From Ralstonia pickettii (lineage in GTDB: Bacteria; Pseudomonadota; Gammaproteobacteria; Burkholderiales; Burkholderiaceae), in the NCBI RefSeq assembly GCF_016466415.2, contig NZ_CP066771.1:2666001-2730000 (forward strand): 64,000 nucleotides of DNA. The letters run 5' to 3'. The notes below the pieces were generated by a model. That model made no database searches. It was not told where the DNA came from and was given only the letters and a program-made list of their open reading frames with translations. The position numbers and the translations under genes were made by a program. Of the stretch, positions 8,694-17,581 are shown one piece after another (positions within the stretch are counted from its first letter, which is position 1; every line of letters starts with the position of its first letter).

Positions 8694-9608
8694 CTAGGCG
8701 CGATGCAGAATGACTTCGAGCACGAAGCGGCTGCCCACATACGCCAGCATCAGGATCGCGAAGGCCGCCATCACCCAGCGCAGCGCCACGCGTCCGCGCC
8801 AGCCGCGAAAACGCCGACCGATCAGAATGCCGCCGAACATCACCCACGACAGCACGGCAAAGATATTCTTGTGATCGAAATGGAAGGCGCTGTGAAACAG
8901 CTGCTCGGAGAACAGCACGCCCGAGGCGATCGTCAGCGTCAGCAGAACGAAGCCCGCCCCGATCAGCCGGAACAGCAGTTTTTCGAGCGTGAGCAGCGGC
9001 GGGAGCAGATCCAGCCAACGGCCGAACCCGCTTGCCTCCGGGCGGTTGATGGTGTGCAGGCGACGCTCTGCAGCCAGCATGAGGATCGCATGGAATGCCG
9101 CTAGCGTGAACAGCCCGTAGGCGACGTTGGCAATAGCGAAGTGCAGCTTGAACAGGGGGCTGGCCGCATAGCCGAGAATTTGCGTACCCGGAAAGGCCAA
9201 CGGCAGCAGGCTTCCGACCAGCGCCACCGGCATCACGAGCAGGCCGAGGCCGGCCAGCGAGAAGAAGAGGCTTTCGATCCAGAAAATGCCGACGCCCAGC
9301 CACAGCATGGCCGACAACGCATAGGCAAAGCCAAATACCATGGCGCTGGCCGGGAAGATCGTCTCGTGCAGCAGGAACCCGTGCGCGATCAAGGCGGCCA
9401 GCAGACCCCAGCGCCACCAGCCCGGGACAGTGTCGGCAGCCCCCGGAGGCGGCGGAACGAGCACCGTGGCACCCGGCGACTGACCGCCTGCCGCCATGGC
9501 TCCCGCCGGCGCCCGGGCACCCAGTCCACCGCGTCGCGCCCACGCTACCGAAGCGAGGATGCCGTAGAGAAGCGCCGTCAGCGCATACAGTACAATTGCC
9601 ATTTGCAT
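8694..9608 (-). CDS. ypjD: CcsA/YpjD-type inner membrane protein (cytochrome c assembly family)
   Basis: A 304-aa polytopic membrane protein with about eight hydrophobic segments belonging to the cytochrome c assembly (CcsA/HemX/YpjD) family. True CcsA exports heme; YpjD-like members encoded beside ffh are of uncertain function, so a role in heme or cytochrome biogenesis is only possible. A poorly conserved Ala/Gly/Pro-rich loop (residues ~25-63) follows the first membrane segment. It is the first gene of the minus-strand group leading to pilS-pilR and is transcribed divergently from ffh, the arrangement usual for proteobacteria. Two in-frame ATGs (9608, 9602) are both possible starts. Confidence 0.85.
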   Translation of the reverse strand: MQMAIVLYALTALLYGILASVAWARRGGLGARAPAGAMAAGGQSPGATVLVPPPPGAADTVPGWWRWGLLAALIAHGFLLHETIFPASAMVFGFAYALSAMLWLGVGIFWIESLFFSLAGLGLLVMPVALVGSLLPLAFPGTQILGYAASPLFKLHFAIANVAYGLFTLAAFHAILMLAAERRLHTINRPEASGFGRWLDLLPPLLTLEKLLFRLIGAGFVLLTLTIASGVLFSEQLFHSAFHFDHKNIFAVLSWVMFGGILIGRRFRGWRGRVALRWVMAAFAILMLAYVGSRFVLEVILHRA

Positions 9609-9624
9609 AGTTTACCGCAGCGCA

Positions 9625-9642
9625 CCCCAGTTTTGGCTGGGG
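9625..9642. other. hairpin in the ypjD-ffh divergent intergenic region
   Basis: CCCCAG (9625-9630), loop TTTTGG, CTGGGG (9637-9642). No T-run follows on either strand, so it is not a standard terminator. It may lie in the 5' leader of ffh or ypjD. The rest of the 167-base gap shows no clear promoter by eye. Confidence 0.35.
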
Positions 9643-9775
9643 CCCGCCCCCGCCGAAAGCCTCGTTGGGCGGCAACGCAACATGCGCACATTGAGCACAT
9701 TCCCAGCCGGCGCAAGTCGCACGCGCGCCGGCCGCCTCTTCATCCCGTCCCCAATTCCGGATCCCTGTCACTGTC

Positions 9776-11191
9776 ATGCTGGATAACCTGACCCAACGGC
9801 TCGCGCGCGTGGTCAAGACCATGCGCGGCGAAGCGCGCCTGACCGAAGCCAACACCGCTGAGATGCTGCGCGAAGTCCGCCTGGCGCTGCTCGAAGCCGA
9901 CGTGGCGCTGCCGGTCGTGCGCGAATTCATTGCCCGCGTCAAGGAAAAGGCGCTCGGCGAAGACGTCATCACGAGCCTTTCGCCGGGCCAGGCGCTGGTC
10001 GGCATCGTGCAGCGCGAGCTGACGGCCATCATCGGCGGCCAGGAAGCGCTGGAAGGCGTCGGCAGCAACATCATGGGCGGCCGCGCGGCCGAGCTGAACC
10101 TCAACGTCACGCCGCCCGCGATCATCCTGATGGCCGGCCTGCAGGGCGCCGGCAAGACCACCACGGTGGGCAAGCTCGCCAAGTGGCTCAAAGAGAACAA
10201 GAAGAAGAAAGTGCTGACGGTGTCGTGCGACGTGTATCGCCCCGCCGCCATCGCGCAGTTGAAGACCGTTTCCGAGCAGGTCGGCGCGGACTTCTTCCCC
10301 TCGCAGCCCGACCAGAAGCCGGTGGACATTGCCGCCGCAGCCCTGGACTGGGCCAAGAAGCACTACCACGATGTGCTGATCGTCGATACGGCCGGCCGCC
10401 TCGGTATCGACGAGGCGATGATGCAGGAGATCGCCGCGCTGCACGCCAAGCTCAAGCCGGCCGAAACGCTGTTTGTGGTCGATGCGATGCTCGGCCAGGA
10501 TGCCGTCAACACCGCCAAGGCCTTCAACGACACCCTGCCTCTGACCGGCGTGGTCCTGACCAAGCTCGACGGCGATGCGCGCGGTGGCGCGGCCCTGTCG
10601 GTGCGTCACATCACGGGCAAGCCGATCAAGTTCGTCGGTGTGGCCGAAAAGCTCGACGGGCTGGAGCCGTTCTACCCCGACCGCATGGCCCAGCGGATCC
10701 TGGGCATGGGCGACATCCTTGCGCTGGTGGAAGAAGCCCAGCGCGGTGTCGACATGGAAGAGGCGCAGAAGCTTGCCGCCAAGATCAAGAAGACCGGCGG
10801 CTTCGACCTCGAAGACTTCAAGGCCCAGATCGGCCAGATGAAAAAGATGGGCGGTCTGGGCAGCCTGATGGACAAGCTGCCGGCTCAGCTCGCGCAGCAG
10901 GCGCAAGGTGCCAACATGGACCAGGCCGAAAAGCAGGTCCGCCGCATGGAAGGCATCATCAACAGCATGACGGCTGCCGAGCGCGCCAAGCCTGAGCTCA
11001 TCAAGGCAAGCCGCAAGCGCCGCATTGCCGCCGGGGCGGGCGTGCAGGTGCAGGAAGTCAATCGTCTACTCAACCAATTCGAGCAGATGCAAGGCATGAT
11101 GAAAAAGCTCAAAGGCGGCGGCATGATGAAGATGATGCGCGCCATGGGCGGCATGAAAGGCGGCATGAAGGGACTGTTCGGCGGCCGCTGA
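9776..11191 (+). CDS. ffh: signal recognition particle protein Ffh
   Basis: The SRP54-type GTPase that binds 4.5S RNA and signal sequences of nascent membrane proteins and delivers ribosomes to FtsY. At 471 aa it has the expected N-G-M architecture: N domain 1-~95, G1 loop GLQGAGKTT at 121-129, DTAGRL, TKLDGDARGGAAL, and a Met-rich C-terminal M domain from ~325 (MKKMGGLGSLMDKLP, then a run of MMKKLKGGGMMKMMRAMGGMKGG). The start is the only ATG that gives the family N-terminus MLDNLTQRL. No strong Shine-Dalgarno is visible directly upstream. hpt follows after 67 bases on the same strand. Confidence 0.98.
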   Translation: MLDNLTQRLARVVKTMRGEARLTEANTAEMLREVRLALLEADVALPVVREFIARVKEKALGEDVITSLSPGQALVGIVQRELTAIIGGQEALEGVGSNIMGGRAAELNLNVTPPAIILMAGLQGAGKTTTVGKLAKWLKENKKKKVLTVSCDVYRPAAIAQLKTVSEQVGADFFPSQPDQKPVDIAAAALDWAKKHYHDVLIVDTAGRLGIDEAMMQEIAALHAKLKPAETLFVVDAMLGQDAVNTAKAFNDTLPLTGVVLTKLDGDARGGAALSVRHITGKPIKFVGVAEKLDGLEPFYPDRMAQRILGMGDILALVEEAQRGVDMEEAQKLAAKIKKTGGFDLEDFKAQIGQMKKMGGLGSLMDKLPAQLAQQAQGANMDQAEKQVRRMEGIINSMTAAERAKPELIKASRKRRIAAGAGVQVQEVNRLLNQFEQMQGMMKKLKGGGMMKMMRAMGGMKGGMKGLFGGR

Positions 11192-11258
11192 GCGGGCTAC
11201 CTCCCTCCTGAATCGCACTTTTGATCGACACACCGAACCGTTTCACCGAACCGAAAAG

Positions 11259-11807
11259 ATGCTGAGCGCAGAACAGGCCCGCGAACTCTGGGCCAACTCC
11301 GAAGAAATCGTCAGCGAAGACGCCGTGCGCGGCTCGCTGGACCGCATGGCCGAAGAGATCACCGAGAAGATCGGCGATACGTTCCCGATGGTGCTGTCCG
11401 TGATGGGCGGCGCGGCCGTCTTTACCGGGATGCTGCTGCCCAAGCTGGCCTTCCCGCTCGAATTCGACTACATCCACCTCTCGCGCTACAACAACACGAC
11501 GGTGGGCGGCGAGATGCAGTGGCGCGTGGCGCCGCGCGAGTCGGTCAAGGGCCGCACGGTGCTGGTGCTCGACGACATCCTCGACGAAGGCGAGACGATG
11601 GCCGCCATCCGCTCACGCATCATCGACATGGGCGCCGCCGAGTTCTACTCCGCGGTGCTCTGCGAGAAAACGCTCGCCAAATCCAAGCCTCTGTACCCCG
11701 ACTTCTGCGGCTTCAACGTGCCTGACCGCTACGTGTTCGGCTGCGGCATGGACGCAAAGGGCTACTGGCGCAACCTGCCGACCATCCGCGCGCTCAAGAA
11801 CACCTGA
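11259..11807 (+). CDS. hpt: hypoxanthine-guanine phosphoribosyltransferase
   Basis: Purine salvage enzyme (182 aa) that converts hypoxanthine or guanine plus PRPP to IMP or GMP in the cytoplasm. The PRPP-binding loop VLVLDDILDEGET lies at residues 101-113; a flexible-loop segment (LSRYNNTT) and the C-terminal DRYVFGCGMD block are typical of type I phosphoribosyltransferases of this group. Length fits. It follows ffh and ends just before a bidirectional terminator. Guanine versus hypoxanthine preference cannot be told from sequence alone. Confidence 0.93.
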   Translation: MLSAEQARELWANSEEIVSEDAVRGSLDRMAEEITEKIGDTFPMVLSVMGGAAVFTGMLLPKLAFPLEFDYIHLSRYNNTTVGGEMQWRVAPRESVKGRTVLVLDDILDEGETMAAIRSRIIDMGAAEFYSAVLCEKTLAKSKPLYPDFCGFNVPDRYVFGCGMDAKGYWRNLPTIRALKNT

Positions 11808-11825
11808 CGCGGCACCGCGGCAAGC

Positions 11826-11857
11826 AAAAAGGGCGACACTTTAGTCGCCCTTTTTTG
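11826..11857. terminator. bidirectional terminator between hpt and marC
   Basis: AAAAAGGGCGAC, loop ACTTTA, GTCGCCCTTTTTT. The 7-bp GC core (11831-11837 with 11844-11850) is flanked by A-run and T-run, so it can stop transcription from both converging genes. Confidence 0.9.
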
Positions 11858-11872
11858 TTGCCCGCGCGTGGT

Positions 11873-12466
11873 TCAGAGTTGATGCGCGAATGTGCGGATG
11901 CCCTTGAGCAGCATCTCCACCGAAATCGCCACCAGAATCAGCCCCATCAGACGCTCGAAGGCCATCACCGTGCGTTCGCCGACGAGGCGCTGAATGTGCG
12001 TGGCGCTCAGCAGTACCACGGCGCACACGGCCATCGTCGCGCATAAAGAGCCGACCCAGGTCCACATGCGCCCCGGCGCCTGCGATACAAGGAGCATCAC
12101 CGTGGCCATCGCCGACGGGCCCGCGATGGCCGGAATCGCCAGCGGCACGATGAAGGGCTCGCCGGTGGGCTGCGACTCGGCAGCGCCTTCACGCGGGAAG
12201 ATCATCCGCAGCGCGATCAGGAACAGCACGATGCCGCCTGCAATCTGCAGCGACATGTCGGTCAGGCTCATCATGCGCAGAAAGCTCTCGCCGAAGAACA
12301 TGAAGACGAGCAGCAGCACGAACGCAATGCCGACCTCGCGCAGCACGACACGGCTGCGGCGCTCGGGGGCGACCTGCCGCAGCGCGGAGATGAAGATGGG
12401 AATGTTGCCGAGCGGATCGGTGATCAGCACCAGCAGGACGGTCGCCGAGAGGAATGTATATTCCAT
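11873..12466 (-). CDS. MarC-family inner membrane protein
   Basis: A 197-aa protein with six predicted hydrophobic segments, starting METYF-like (MEYTFLSATVLLVLITDPLGN) as expected for the MarC/NAAT family. Members were once linked to multiple antibiotic resistance, a link since disputed; some archaeal members transport amino acids. Substrate here is unknown. A longer in-frame extension upstream overlaps the prolyl hydroxylase gene in another frame and does not fit the family, so the ATG at 12466 is chosen. The gene begins 13 bases after the prolyl hydroxylase stop and is probably co-transcribed with it. Confidence 0.9.
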   Translation of the reverse strand: MEYTFLSATVLLVLITDPLGNIPIFISALRQVAPERRSRVVLREVGIAFVLLLVFMFFGESFLRMMSLTDMSLQIAGGIVLFLIALRMIFPREGAAESQPTGEPFIVPLAIPAIAGPSAMATVMLLVSQAPGRMWTWVGSLCATMAVCAVVLLSATHIQRLVGERTVMAFERLMGLILVAISVEMLLKGIRTFAHQL

Positions 12467-12479
12467 CGCCTGACGTCGA

Positions 12480-13346
12480 TCAGGCGCCGCGACGGTAAGG
12501 GCGCTCCCGCAGCCATTTGGTGGCGATCCACTTTTCGCCACGCTCGACCGGCAGGCCGGCATGCAACGTGTCTTCATCCAGCGTGCCGTCGGGCCGCTTG
12601 TAGACGAAGAAGACGGCGTTGCCCTTGACGGGCGCCACCTCCAGCCCGAGCTTCGGAAAGCCCGTCGCGCCGCCCGCCTGCACGCTGTTGAGATAGATGA
12701 CCATGGTCGCCACGCGCTGACCGCCGACTTCAAGCTGGCGTGCCTCGCCGCTGCGTCCGGGGTTGAAGAAATCGAAGTGCGGTTGGTATTCGCCGCCGGG
12801 CTGGTAGTTCAGCACCTGGAAGCCCTCGCCGTGTTCGACCGGCACGCCCACGGCCTGCGCGATACGCGCTTCGATCTTGGCGATCAGCGGATGCTCGCCG
12901 ACCTGGAACATCCCGCCCTGGCTTGTCCGGGCCGAGATCAGGTTTTCCTCGCCCGTATCGGGGTTCACGACGGGCGAACGCTTCAGGCGATTGCGCCCGA
13001 TCGCGATCAGCTCGTCACACTCCTGGTCCGACAGGAAGTGCTGGAACAGCACGATGCGCGGCGTCTCGATTGCGAACAGGATCGGGATGTCACCATCGGC
13101 GGTATGCACGGCATTGCTGTTTTCGACCGCCTCGTCGGCGGCAGGCGTCGGCGCGGGCGCCACGACGGGGGCGGGTGCGCGGGCAGTCAGCGCCTCATCG
13201 ACGACGCGGCGCGCGAAGGCGCGGTCGTAGCCGGATTGCACCATCGAAGCCACCAGGGATTCGGCCTCGAAACCTTCGGTCACGTGACGCTGCAGCCAGT
13301 CGCGCAGCGCGTCAGACATGGTCGCGTACGGTTGGGTGGTGGACAT
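12480..13346 (-). CDS. 2-oxoglutarate/Fe(II) dioxygenase, prolyl 4-hydroxylase type
   Basis: A 288-aa protein whose C-terminal ~190 residues match the prolyl 4-hydroxylase alpha-subunit fold. Iron ligands are visible as H190 and D192 (QPHFDFF) and H262 (TLHAGLPV), and K272 (GEKWIATKW) is placed to bind the 2-oxoglutarate carboxylate. An N-terminal helical domain (residues ~8-55) is joined by an Ala/Pro-rich linker (~55-75). Bacterial relatives hydroxylate prolines in proteins such as EF-Tu in some species; the target here is unknown. The catalytic set is complete, so the enzyme should be active. Confidence 0.9.
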   Translation of the reverse strand: MSTTQPYATMSDALRDWLQRHVTEGFEAESLVASMVQSGYDRAFARRVVDEALTARAPAPVVAPAPTPAADEAVENSNAVHTADGDIPILFAIETPRIVLFQHFLSDQECDELIAIGRNRLKRSPVVNPDTGEENLISARTSQGGMFQVGEHPLIAKIEARIAQAVGVPVEHGEGFQVLNYQPGGEYQPHFDFFNPGRSGEARQLEVGGQRVATMVIYLNSVQAGGATGFPKLGLEVAPVKGNAVFFVYKRPDGTLDEDTLHAGLPVERGEKWIATKWLRERPYRRGA

Positions 13347-13412
13347 GCGGGATGGAGATGCGGGCGAGGGAGAGATGGCCCTATTGTAGGCCGACGGTTC
13401 GCCGACGGAAGA

Positions 13413-14174
13413 TCACGAACCACCAGCCGGCCCGCCAGCAATACGCAGCGGCGAGAACGGATTGCGCGCGGGCACTTCCGGCAGCGCCTTGGCACGCGGC
13501 GTGGGAGCAGTGGATTCCGCAGGCACCGGCGCCGATACCGTCATCGCGCTCGACTCCTGATATTGCCAGCGCTTCCAGGCGGCCAGCACGGCATTCGGAT
13601 ATTGCGGCTGGCCGCGGCTGCCGTTGTAACGGCCTAGCGCCAGGTACAGATTGCCGCCTTCCATGTCGAGGTAATGACGCAGGATCGTGCAGCCATACCG
13701 CAGGTTGCTTTGCAGATGGAAGAGCTTGCGCGAGTCGTTGTCGCCGATGCTGCGCGTCCAGAACGGCATCACCTGCATGAGGCCCATCGCCCCGGCACTG
13801 CTGATGGCGTACTTGCGGAAACCGCTCTCCACCTGGATGAGCCCGAGCACCAGCGCCGGGTCCAGACCAGCGCGTTTGGCCTCGTAATACGCCGTCTCGA
13901 TCAGTTCGACACGTACCGACGCCTGCGGAATCTTGCCCGACATGCGCACAGACATCTCGGCCAGCCAGCGCAGGTAGCCGAGTTGCTCGTCGTTGCTGGC
14001 AAATACCGGGCGCAACGGGCGGCTGTCGGCCACGGCGGCAGACAGCGCGCTGCGCACGGAGTCCGCCAGATATTCCTCTTTCTGGGCGCCCGCCCGCGCC
14101 GCCTGCGTGCCCGCGAGCAACGTCCCCGCGCACAGCGCAGTGGCGATCAGGCGGGCTGAAGACAAGCAGCGCAT
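13413..14174 (-). CDS. secreted lytic transglycosylase, SLT family
   Basis: A 253-aa peptidoglycan lytic transglycosylase that cleaves the MurNAc-GlcNAc bond with 1,6-anhydro ring formation. The first ~28 residues form a Sec signal peptide (LIATALCAGTLLAGTQAARA). The catalytic domain (~95-215) contains the catalytic Glu at 116 in IQVESGFR, followed by SSAGAMGLMQVMPFW and, near 175, NLRYGCTILRHYL and LALGRYNGS. The C-terminal tail is Pro/Ala-rich. It lies directly downstream of proS (22-base gap), as is usual in Burkholderiales, and the two are probably co-transcribed. Confidence 0.92.
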   Translation of the reverse strand: MRCLSSARLIATALCAGTLLAGTQAARAGAQKEEYLADSVRSALSAAVADSRPLRPVFASNDEQLGYLRWLAEMSVRMSGKIPQASVRVELIETAYYEAKRAGLDPALVLGLIQVESGFRKYAISSAGAMGLMQVMPFWTRSIGDNDSRKLFHLQSNLRYGCTILRHYLDMEGGNLYLALGRYNGSRGQPQYPNAVLAAWKRWQYQESSAMTVSAPVPAESTAPTPRAKALPEVPARNPFSPLRIAGGPAGGS

Positions 14175-14196
14175 ACGGGGTCGTCCTGTTGTTGCG

Positions 14197-15921
14197 TTAT
14201 TGCGCGAGACGCGCCTTCAGCGTGGCCAACACATCGGCCGGGGCCACAGCGGTGGCGGCTTCGTCGCGGCGGCCTTGAAATTCCAGCTTGCCTTCCTTGA
14301 GGCCGCGGTCGCCCACCACGACGCGGAACGGCACGCCGATCAGCTCCCAGTCGGCAAACATCGCGCCGGGGCGCTCGCCGCGGTCGTCCAGCATCACGTC
14401 GATGCCGGCGGCAACCAACTCGGCGTGCAGGCGATCGGCTTCTTCGCGCACGGCGTCGGAGCGGTCGTAACCCACGGGGCAGATCACCACCTGGAACGGC
14501 GCGATCGATGCCGGCCAGATAATCCCGCGCGCATCGTAGTTCTGCTCGATGGCCGCACCCAGAATCCGCGTGATGCCGATGCCGTAGCAGCCCATCACCA
14601 TCGGCTGCGTCTTGCCGTTCTCGTCGAGGAACGTCGCGTTCATCGCCTCGGAGTAGCGCGTGCCCAGCATGAAGACGTGACCGACTTCGATGCCGCGGCA
14701 GACGGCCAGCGTGCCCTTGCCATCCGGCGAGGGGTCGCCGGCCACCACGTTGCGCAGGTCGTAAACCTCGGGCTCGGGCAAGTCGCGGCCCCAGTTCACG
14801 CCGGTGAAGTGGTAATCCTCTTCGTTGGCGCCGACCACGAAATCGCTCATGGCGGCCGCCGTGCGGTCTGCCACCACCTTCACGGGCAGCTTCGTGCCGA
14901 TCGGGCCGAGATAGCCAGGGCGCGTGTCGAATGCGCGGAGGATTTCGCCCTCGGTTGCGAAGCGGAAGTCGGCCAGACCCGGCACCTTCGATGCCTTGAC
15001 CTCGTTGAGTTCATGGTCGCCGCGCAGCAGCAGCAACCAGATCTGGGGCTCGCCGCCCTCGACTTCGGTCGCCAGCACGATGGATTTGATCGTGCGCTGC
15101 AGCGGAATCCCCAGTTGCTCGGCCACAGCCTCGCACTTGGCGCGGCCGGGCGTATGCGTCTTGGTGAGGGCCTCGGTGGCAGCGGCACGCGGCGCGGCCG
15201 GGGCAACGGCTTCCGCAGCTTCGATGTTTGCGGCGTAGTCGGAATCCGGGCAGTAGATGATGGCGTCTTCGCCCGTATCGGCAATCACGTGGAACTCGTG
15301 CGAGCCCGAGCCGCCGATGGCCCCGTTGTCGGCCGCCACGGCGCGGAATTCCAGGCCGAAACGCTGGAAGATGCGCGTGTAGGCGTCGTACATCTTCTGG
15401 TACGACACCTTCAGGCCCTCGGCGTCGCGGTCGAAGGAGTACGCGTCCTTCATCGTGAATTCGCGGCCGCGCATGATGCCGAAACGCGGGCGGCGCTCGT
15501 CGCGGAACTTGGTCTGGATCTGGTAGAAATTGACGGGCAGCTGCTTGTACGAGCGAATTTCAGTGCGGGCGATGTCGGTCACCACCTCCTCCGACGTCGG
15601 CTGCATGACGAAGTCGCGCTCGTGGCGATCCTTGAAGCGCAGCAGCTCGTCGCCCATCTTGTCCCAGCGGCCGGTCTCCTGCCACAGCTCGCCCGGCTGC
15701 ACCACCGGCATCAGCACCTCCACCGCGCCGGCGGCATTCATTTCCTCACGCACGATCTGCTCGACCTTGCGGATCACGCGCAGACCCACGGGCATATACG
15801 TATAGAGGCCCGCGCCGAGCTTCTTGATCATGCCGGCACGCATCATCAACTTGTGCGAGACGATCTCCGCGTCAGCGGGCGCTTCCTTGAGCGTGGAAAT
15901 GAAGAATTGGGACGCTTTCAT
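14197..15921 (-). CDS. proS: prolyl-tRNA synthetase, bacterial type
   Basis: A class II aminoacyl-tRNA synthetase of 574 aa that charges tRNA-Pro. The start ATG at 15921 gives the standard N-terminus [15 protein letters not shown]; an upstream in-frame extension of 18 codons is not family-like. Class II motifs are visible (motif 2 around [21 protein letters not shown]; motif 3 GCYGIGITR). Between them sits the ~180-residue insertion domain that edits Ala-tRNA-Pro, including the region [17 protein letters not shown] and the [16 protein letters not shown] segment. The C-terminal anticodon-binding domain begins near residue 470. A tRNA-Pro gene is also present in the window at 21933. Confidence 0.97.
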   Translation of the reverse strand: MKASQFFISTLKEAPADAEIVSHKLMMRAGMIKKLGAGLYTYMPVGLRVIRKVEQIVREEMNAAGAVEVLMPVVQPGELWQETGRWDKMGDELLRFKDRHERDFVMQPTSEEVVTDIARTEIRSYKQLPVNFYQIQTKFRDERRPRFGIMRGREFTMKDAYSFDRDAEGLKVSYQKMYDAYTRIFQRFGLEFRAVAADNGAIGGSGSHEFHVIADTGEDAIIYCPDSDYAANIEAAEAVAPAAPRAAATEALTKTHTPGRAKCEAVAEQLGIPLQRTIKSIVLATEVEGGEPQIWLLLLRGDHELNEVKASKVPGLADFRFATEGEILRAFDTRPGYLGPIGTKLPVKVVADRTAAAMSDFVVGANEEDYHFTGVNWGRDLPEPEVYDLRNVVAGDPSPDGKGTLAVCRGIEVGHVFMLGTRYSEAMNATFLDENGKTQPMVMGCYGIGITRILGAAIEQNYDARGIIWPASIAPFQVVICPVGYDRSDAVREEADRLHAELVAAGIDVMLDDRGERPGAMFADWELIGVPFRVVVGDRGLKEGKLEFQGRRDEAATAVAPADVLATLKARLAQ

Positions 15922-16078
15922 GCGACTGACAATAAGGGATGACGCGGCCAACCAAAGCCGCGAAAACAAGGGCAAAAGCCACCGGAATCAGGAGATGAGA
16001 CGAGGCGCCAGGCGCACATTCGCGCAATCGGCACCCCTCCCCCAGGAGGCGCGAGTGAGCGGCAACATTTCGGCTTCT

Positions 16079-16109
16079 GTGACAGCCGAGCGACGGGCCG
16101 CTCTATAAT
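16079..16109 (+). promoter_or_regulatory. sigma-70 promoter candidate for rppH
   Basis: A perfect -10 hexamer TATAAT at 16104-16109 lies 32 bases before the rppH ATG. The best -35 match is GTGACA (16079-16084, 5 of 6), with a rather long 19-base spacer. GAGGTG just before the ATG is the ribosome binding site. Confidence 0.65.
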
Positions 16110-16141
16110 CGGCGTAATTCTAAAGTATTCGAGGTGCAGTC

Positions 16142-16849
16142 ATGCTCGATCGTGAAGGCTTCCGCCCGAACGTCGGCATCATCCTCATCAACGCAAGAAA
16201 CGAGGTGTTCTGGGGCAAGCGCATTGGCGAGCACTCCTGGCAGTTTCCACAAGGCGGCATCAAATACGGCGAAACGCCCGAACAAGCGATGTTCCGCGAA
16301 CTGCACGAAGAAGTCGGCCTGTTGCCAGAACACGTCCGGATCGTCGGTCGCACGCGCGACTGGCTGCGGTATGAGGTGCCGGACAAGTTCATCCGCCGCG
16401 AAATACGCGGCCACTATCGGGGCCAGAAACAGATCTGGTTCCTGCTGCGCATGGTCGGTCGCGACTGCGACATCCAACTGCGTGCCACCGAGCATCCGGA
16501 ATTCGATGCGTGGCGGTGGAGCCAGTACTGGGTGCCGCTCGAGGCCGTCATCGAGTTCAAGCGCGAGGTGTATCAGCTGGCGCTGTCGGAGCTTTCGCGC
16601 TTCGTGCAGCGTCAGACCCGCGCGCCGCTCTCGCCCTACGGGCGCGGCGGCCAGCACCGAGAGCGCGACGGACGCGACGCGCGCGATAGCCGCGAACGTT
16701 CCAGCGACCAGGGCAGCCGGAACGAACAGCACGCCCAGCCGGCCCTGACCGTCACCACCACGACGGTCATCGTCGAGACGGTGAGCGTATCCGCGCCGGC
16801 CCCCATCTCTCCCAACCCTGACGACACGGCTCCCAAGGATAATTCGTGA
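16142..16849 (+). CDS. rppH: RNA 5' pyrophosphohydrolase RppH with long disordered tail
   Basis: A Nudix hydrolase that removes pyrophosphate from mRNA 5' ends and so starts RNase E-dependent decay. It begins [17 protein letters not shown] as in RppH, and the Nudix box (GX5EX7REUXEEXGU) is complete at residues 38-60 ([23 protein letters not shown] region). The core ends near residue 160. About 75 further residues follow, first an Arg/Asp/Ser/Gln-rich stretch ([20 protein letters not shown]) and then a Thr/Val/Pro-rich end; E. coli RppH (176 aa) lacks this. The tail looks unstructured and could contact RNA or partners (inference). Its TGA overlaps the next gene's GTG by 4 bases. Confidence 0.95.
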   Translation: MLDREGFRPNVGIILINARNEVFWGKRIGEHSWQFPQGGIKYGETPEQAMFRELHEEVGLLPEHVRIVGRTRDWLRYEVPDKFIRREIRGHYRGQKQIWFLLRMVGRDCDIQLRATEHPEFDAWRWSQYWVPLEAVIEFKREVYQLALSELSRFVQRQTRAPLSPYGRGGQHRERDGRDARDSRERSSDQGSRNEQHAQPALTVTTTTVIVETVSVSAPAPISPNPDDTAPKDNS

Positions 16850-17487
16850 ATCTGATGACGACGACACGTGGAGCGCACCGCGCTCTCGTGCCGCTCGCGC
16901 TGGCGGCTGCGCTGGCGCTGACGGCATGTGGCCATAACCGCACCGGCGACCTCGAAGACAAGCTGTTGATGGACCCGTTCAACGACAAGCCCTTCAAGGA
17001 AGACGCCGTCACCTTCCCGGCCCCGCCGGTCGATCGTGATGCCGTGCCATTCGATGTGGGCGGCCGTGATGAATCGCCGCTGCGCTTTGCGATCGATCCG
17101 AAATCGGTGTCGATCGGCAAGGACAACGTGGTGCGCTACACCGTGCTGATCACCAGCAAGACCGGCGCGCGCAACGTCAACTACGAAGGCCTGCGCTGCG
17201 ACACGGCGGAACGACGCATCTATGCGACGTTGCGCAACGACTCCAACCAGTGGGTCGGCAACCGCGCGGTCGACATGAACGAAACGGCGAATGCCGAATC
17301 GGCAAGCATGAACGCCTACAAGCCCGCGACGGATTGGCAACGCGTTGGCAATGGCGGGCCGACGGACTATGCGTCGGCGTTGATGCGCTCGTACTTCTGC
17401 GACGTGCGGTCAGTTGCGGGCGACGGGAAAGCCTCGACGCTGGTGCGCCGTCTCGGCGGGCAGGGCGGACGTTTTTACGGGCCCTAA
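16846..17487 (+). CDS. CNP1-like lipoprotein
   Basis: A 213-aa exported protein of the CNP1-like family (named from 'cryptic neisserial protein 1'), function unknown. The N-terminus has a basic region and hydrophobic core ending in a lipobox LTAC, so it should be a lipoprotein. The mature part has conserved-looking blocks ([42 protein letters not shown]) and three Cys, two of which could form a disulfide. The GTG at 16846 overlaps the rppH stop (GTGA), giving coupled translation; an ATG at 16855 is the alternative and would still leave a working signal. A strong terminator follows. Confidence 0.82.
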   Translation: MNLMTTTRGAHRALVPLALAAALALTACGHNRTGDLEDKLLMDPFNDKPFKEDAVTFPAPPVDRDAVPFDVGGRDESPLRFAIDPKSVSIGKDNVVRYTVLITSKTGARNVNYEGLRCDTAERRIYATLRNDSNQWVGNRAVDMNETANAESASMNAYKPATDWQRVGNGGPTDYASALMRSYFCDVRSVAGDGKASTLVRRLGGQGGRFYGP

Positions 17488-17526
17488 GCGGCGCGCACCG
17501 GCGTGCCGTATGCGCGCCCTAAACAC

Positions 17527-17560
17527 AAAGGCCAACCTCGCGAGGTTGGCCTTTTGTTTT
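17527..17560. terminator. bidirectional terminator between the CNP1-like gene and proB
   Basis: A perfect 14-bp inverted repeat AAAGGCCAACCTCG/CGAGGTTGGCCTTT (17527-17554) followed by TGTTTT on the plus strand; the minus strand reads CTTTGTGTTT after the stem. Suitable for both converging genes. Confidence 0.9.
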
Positions 17561-17581
17561 CATGCTCGCCGAGCGGCTGGA

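Noticed and set aside
13993-15942. 649-codon frame opposite proS
   Set aside because: Antisense to proS, no motifs, no plausible ribosome binding site.
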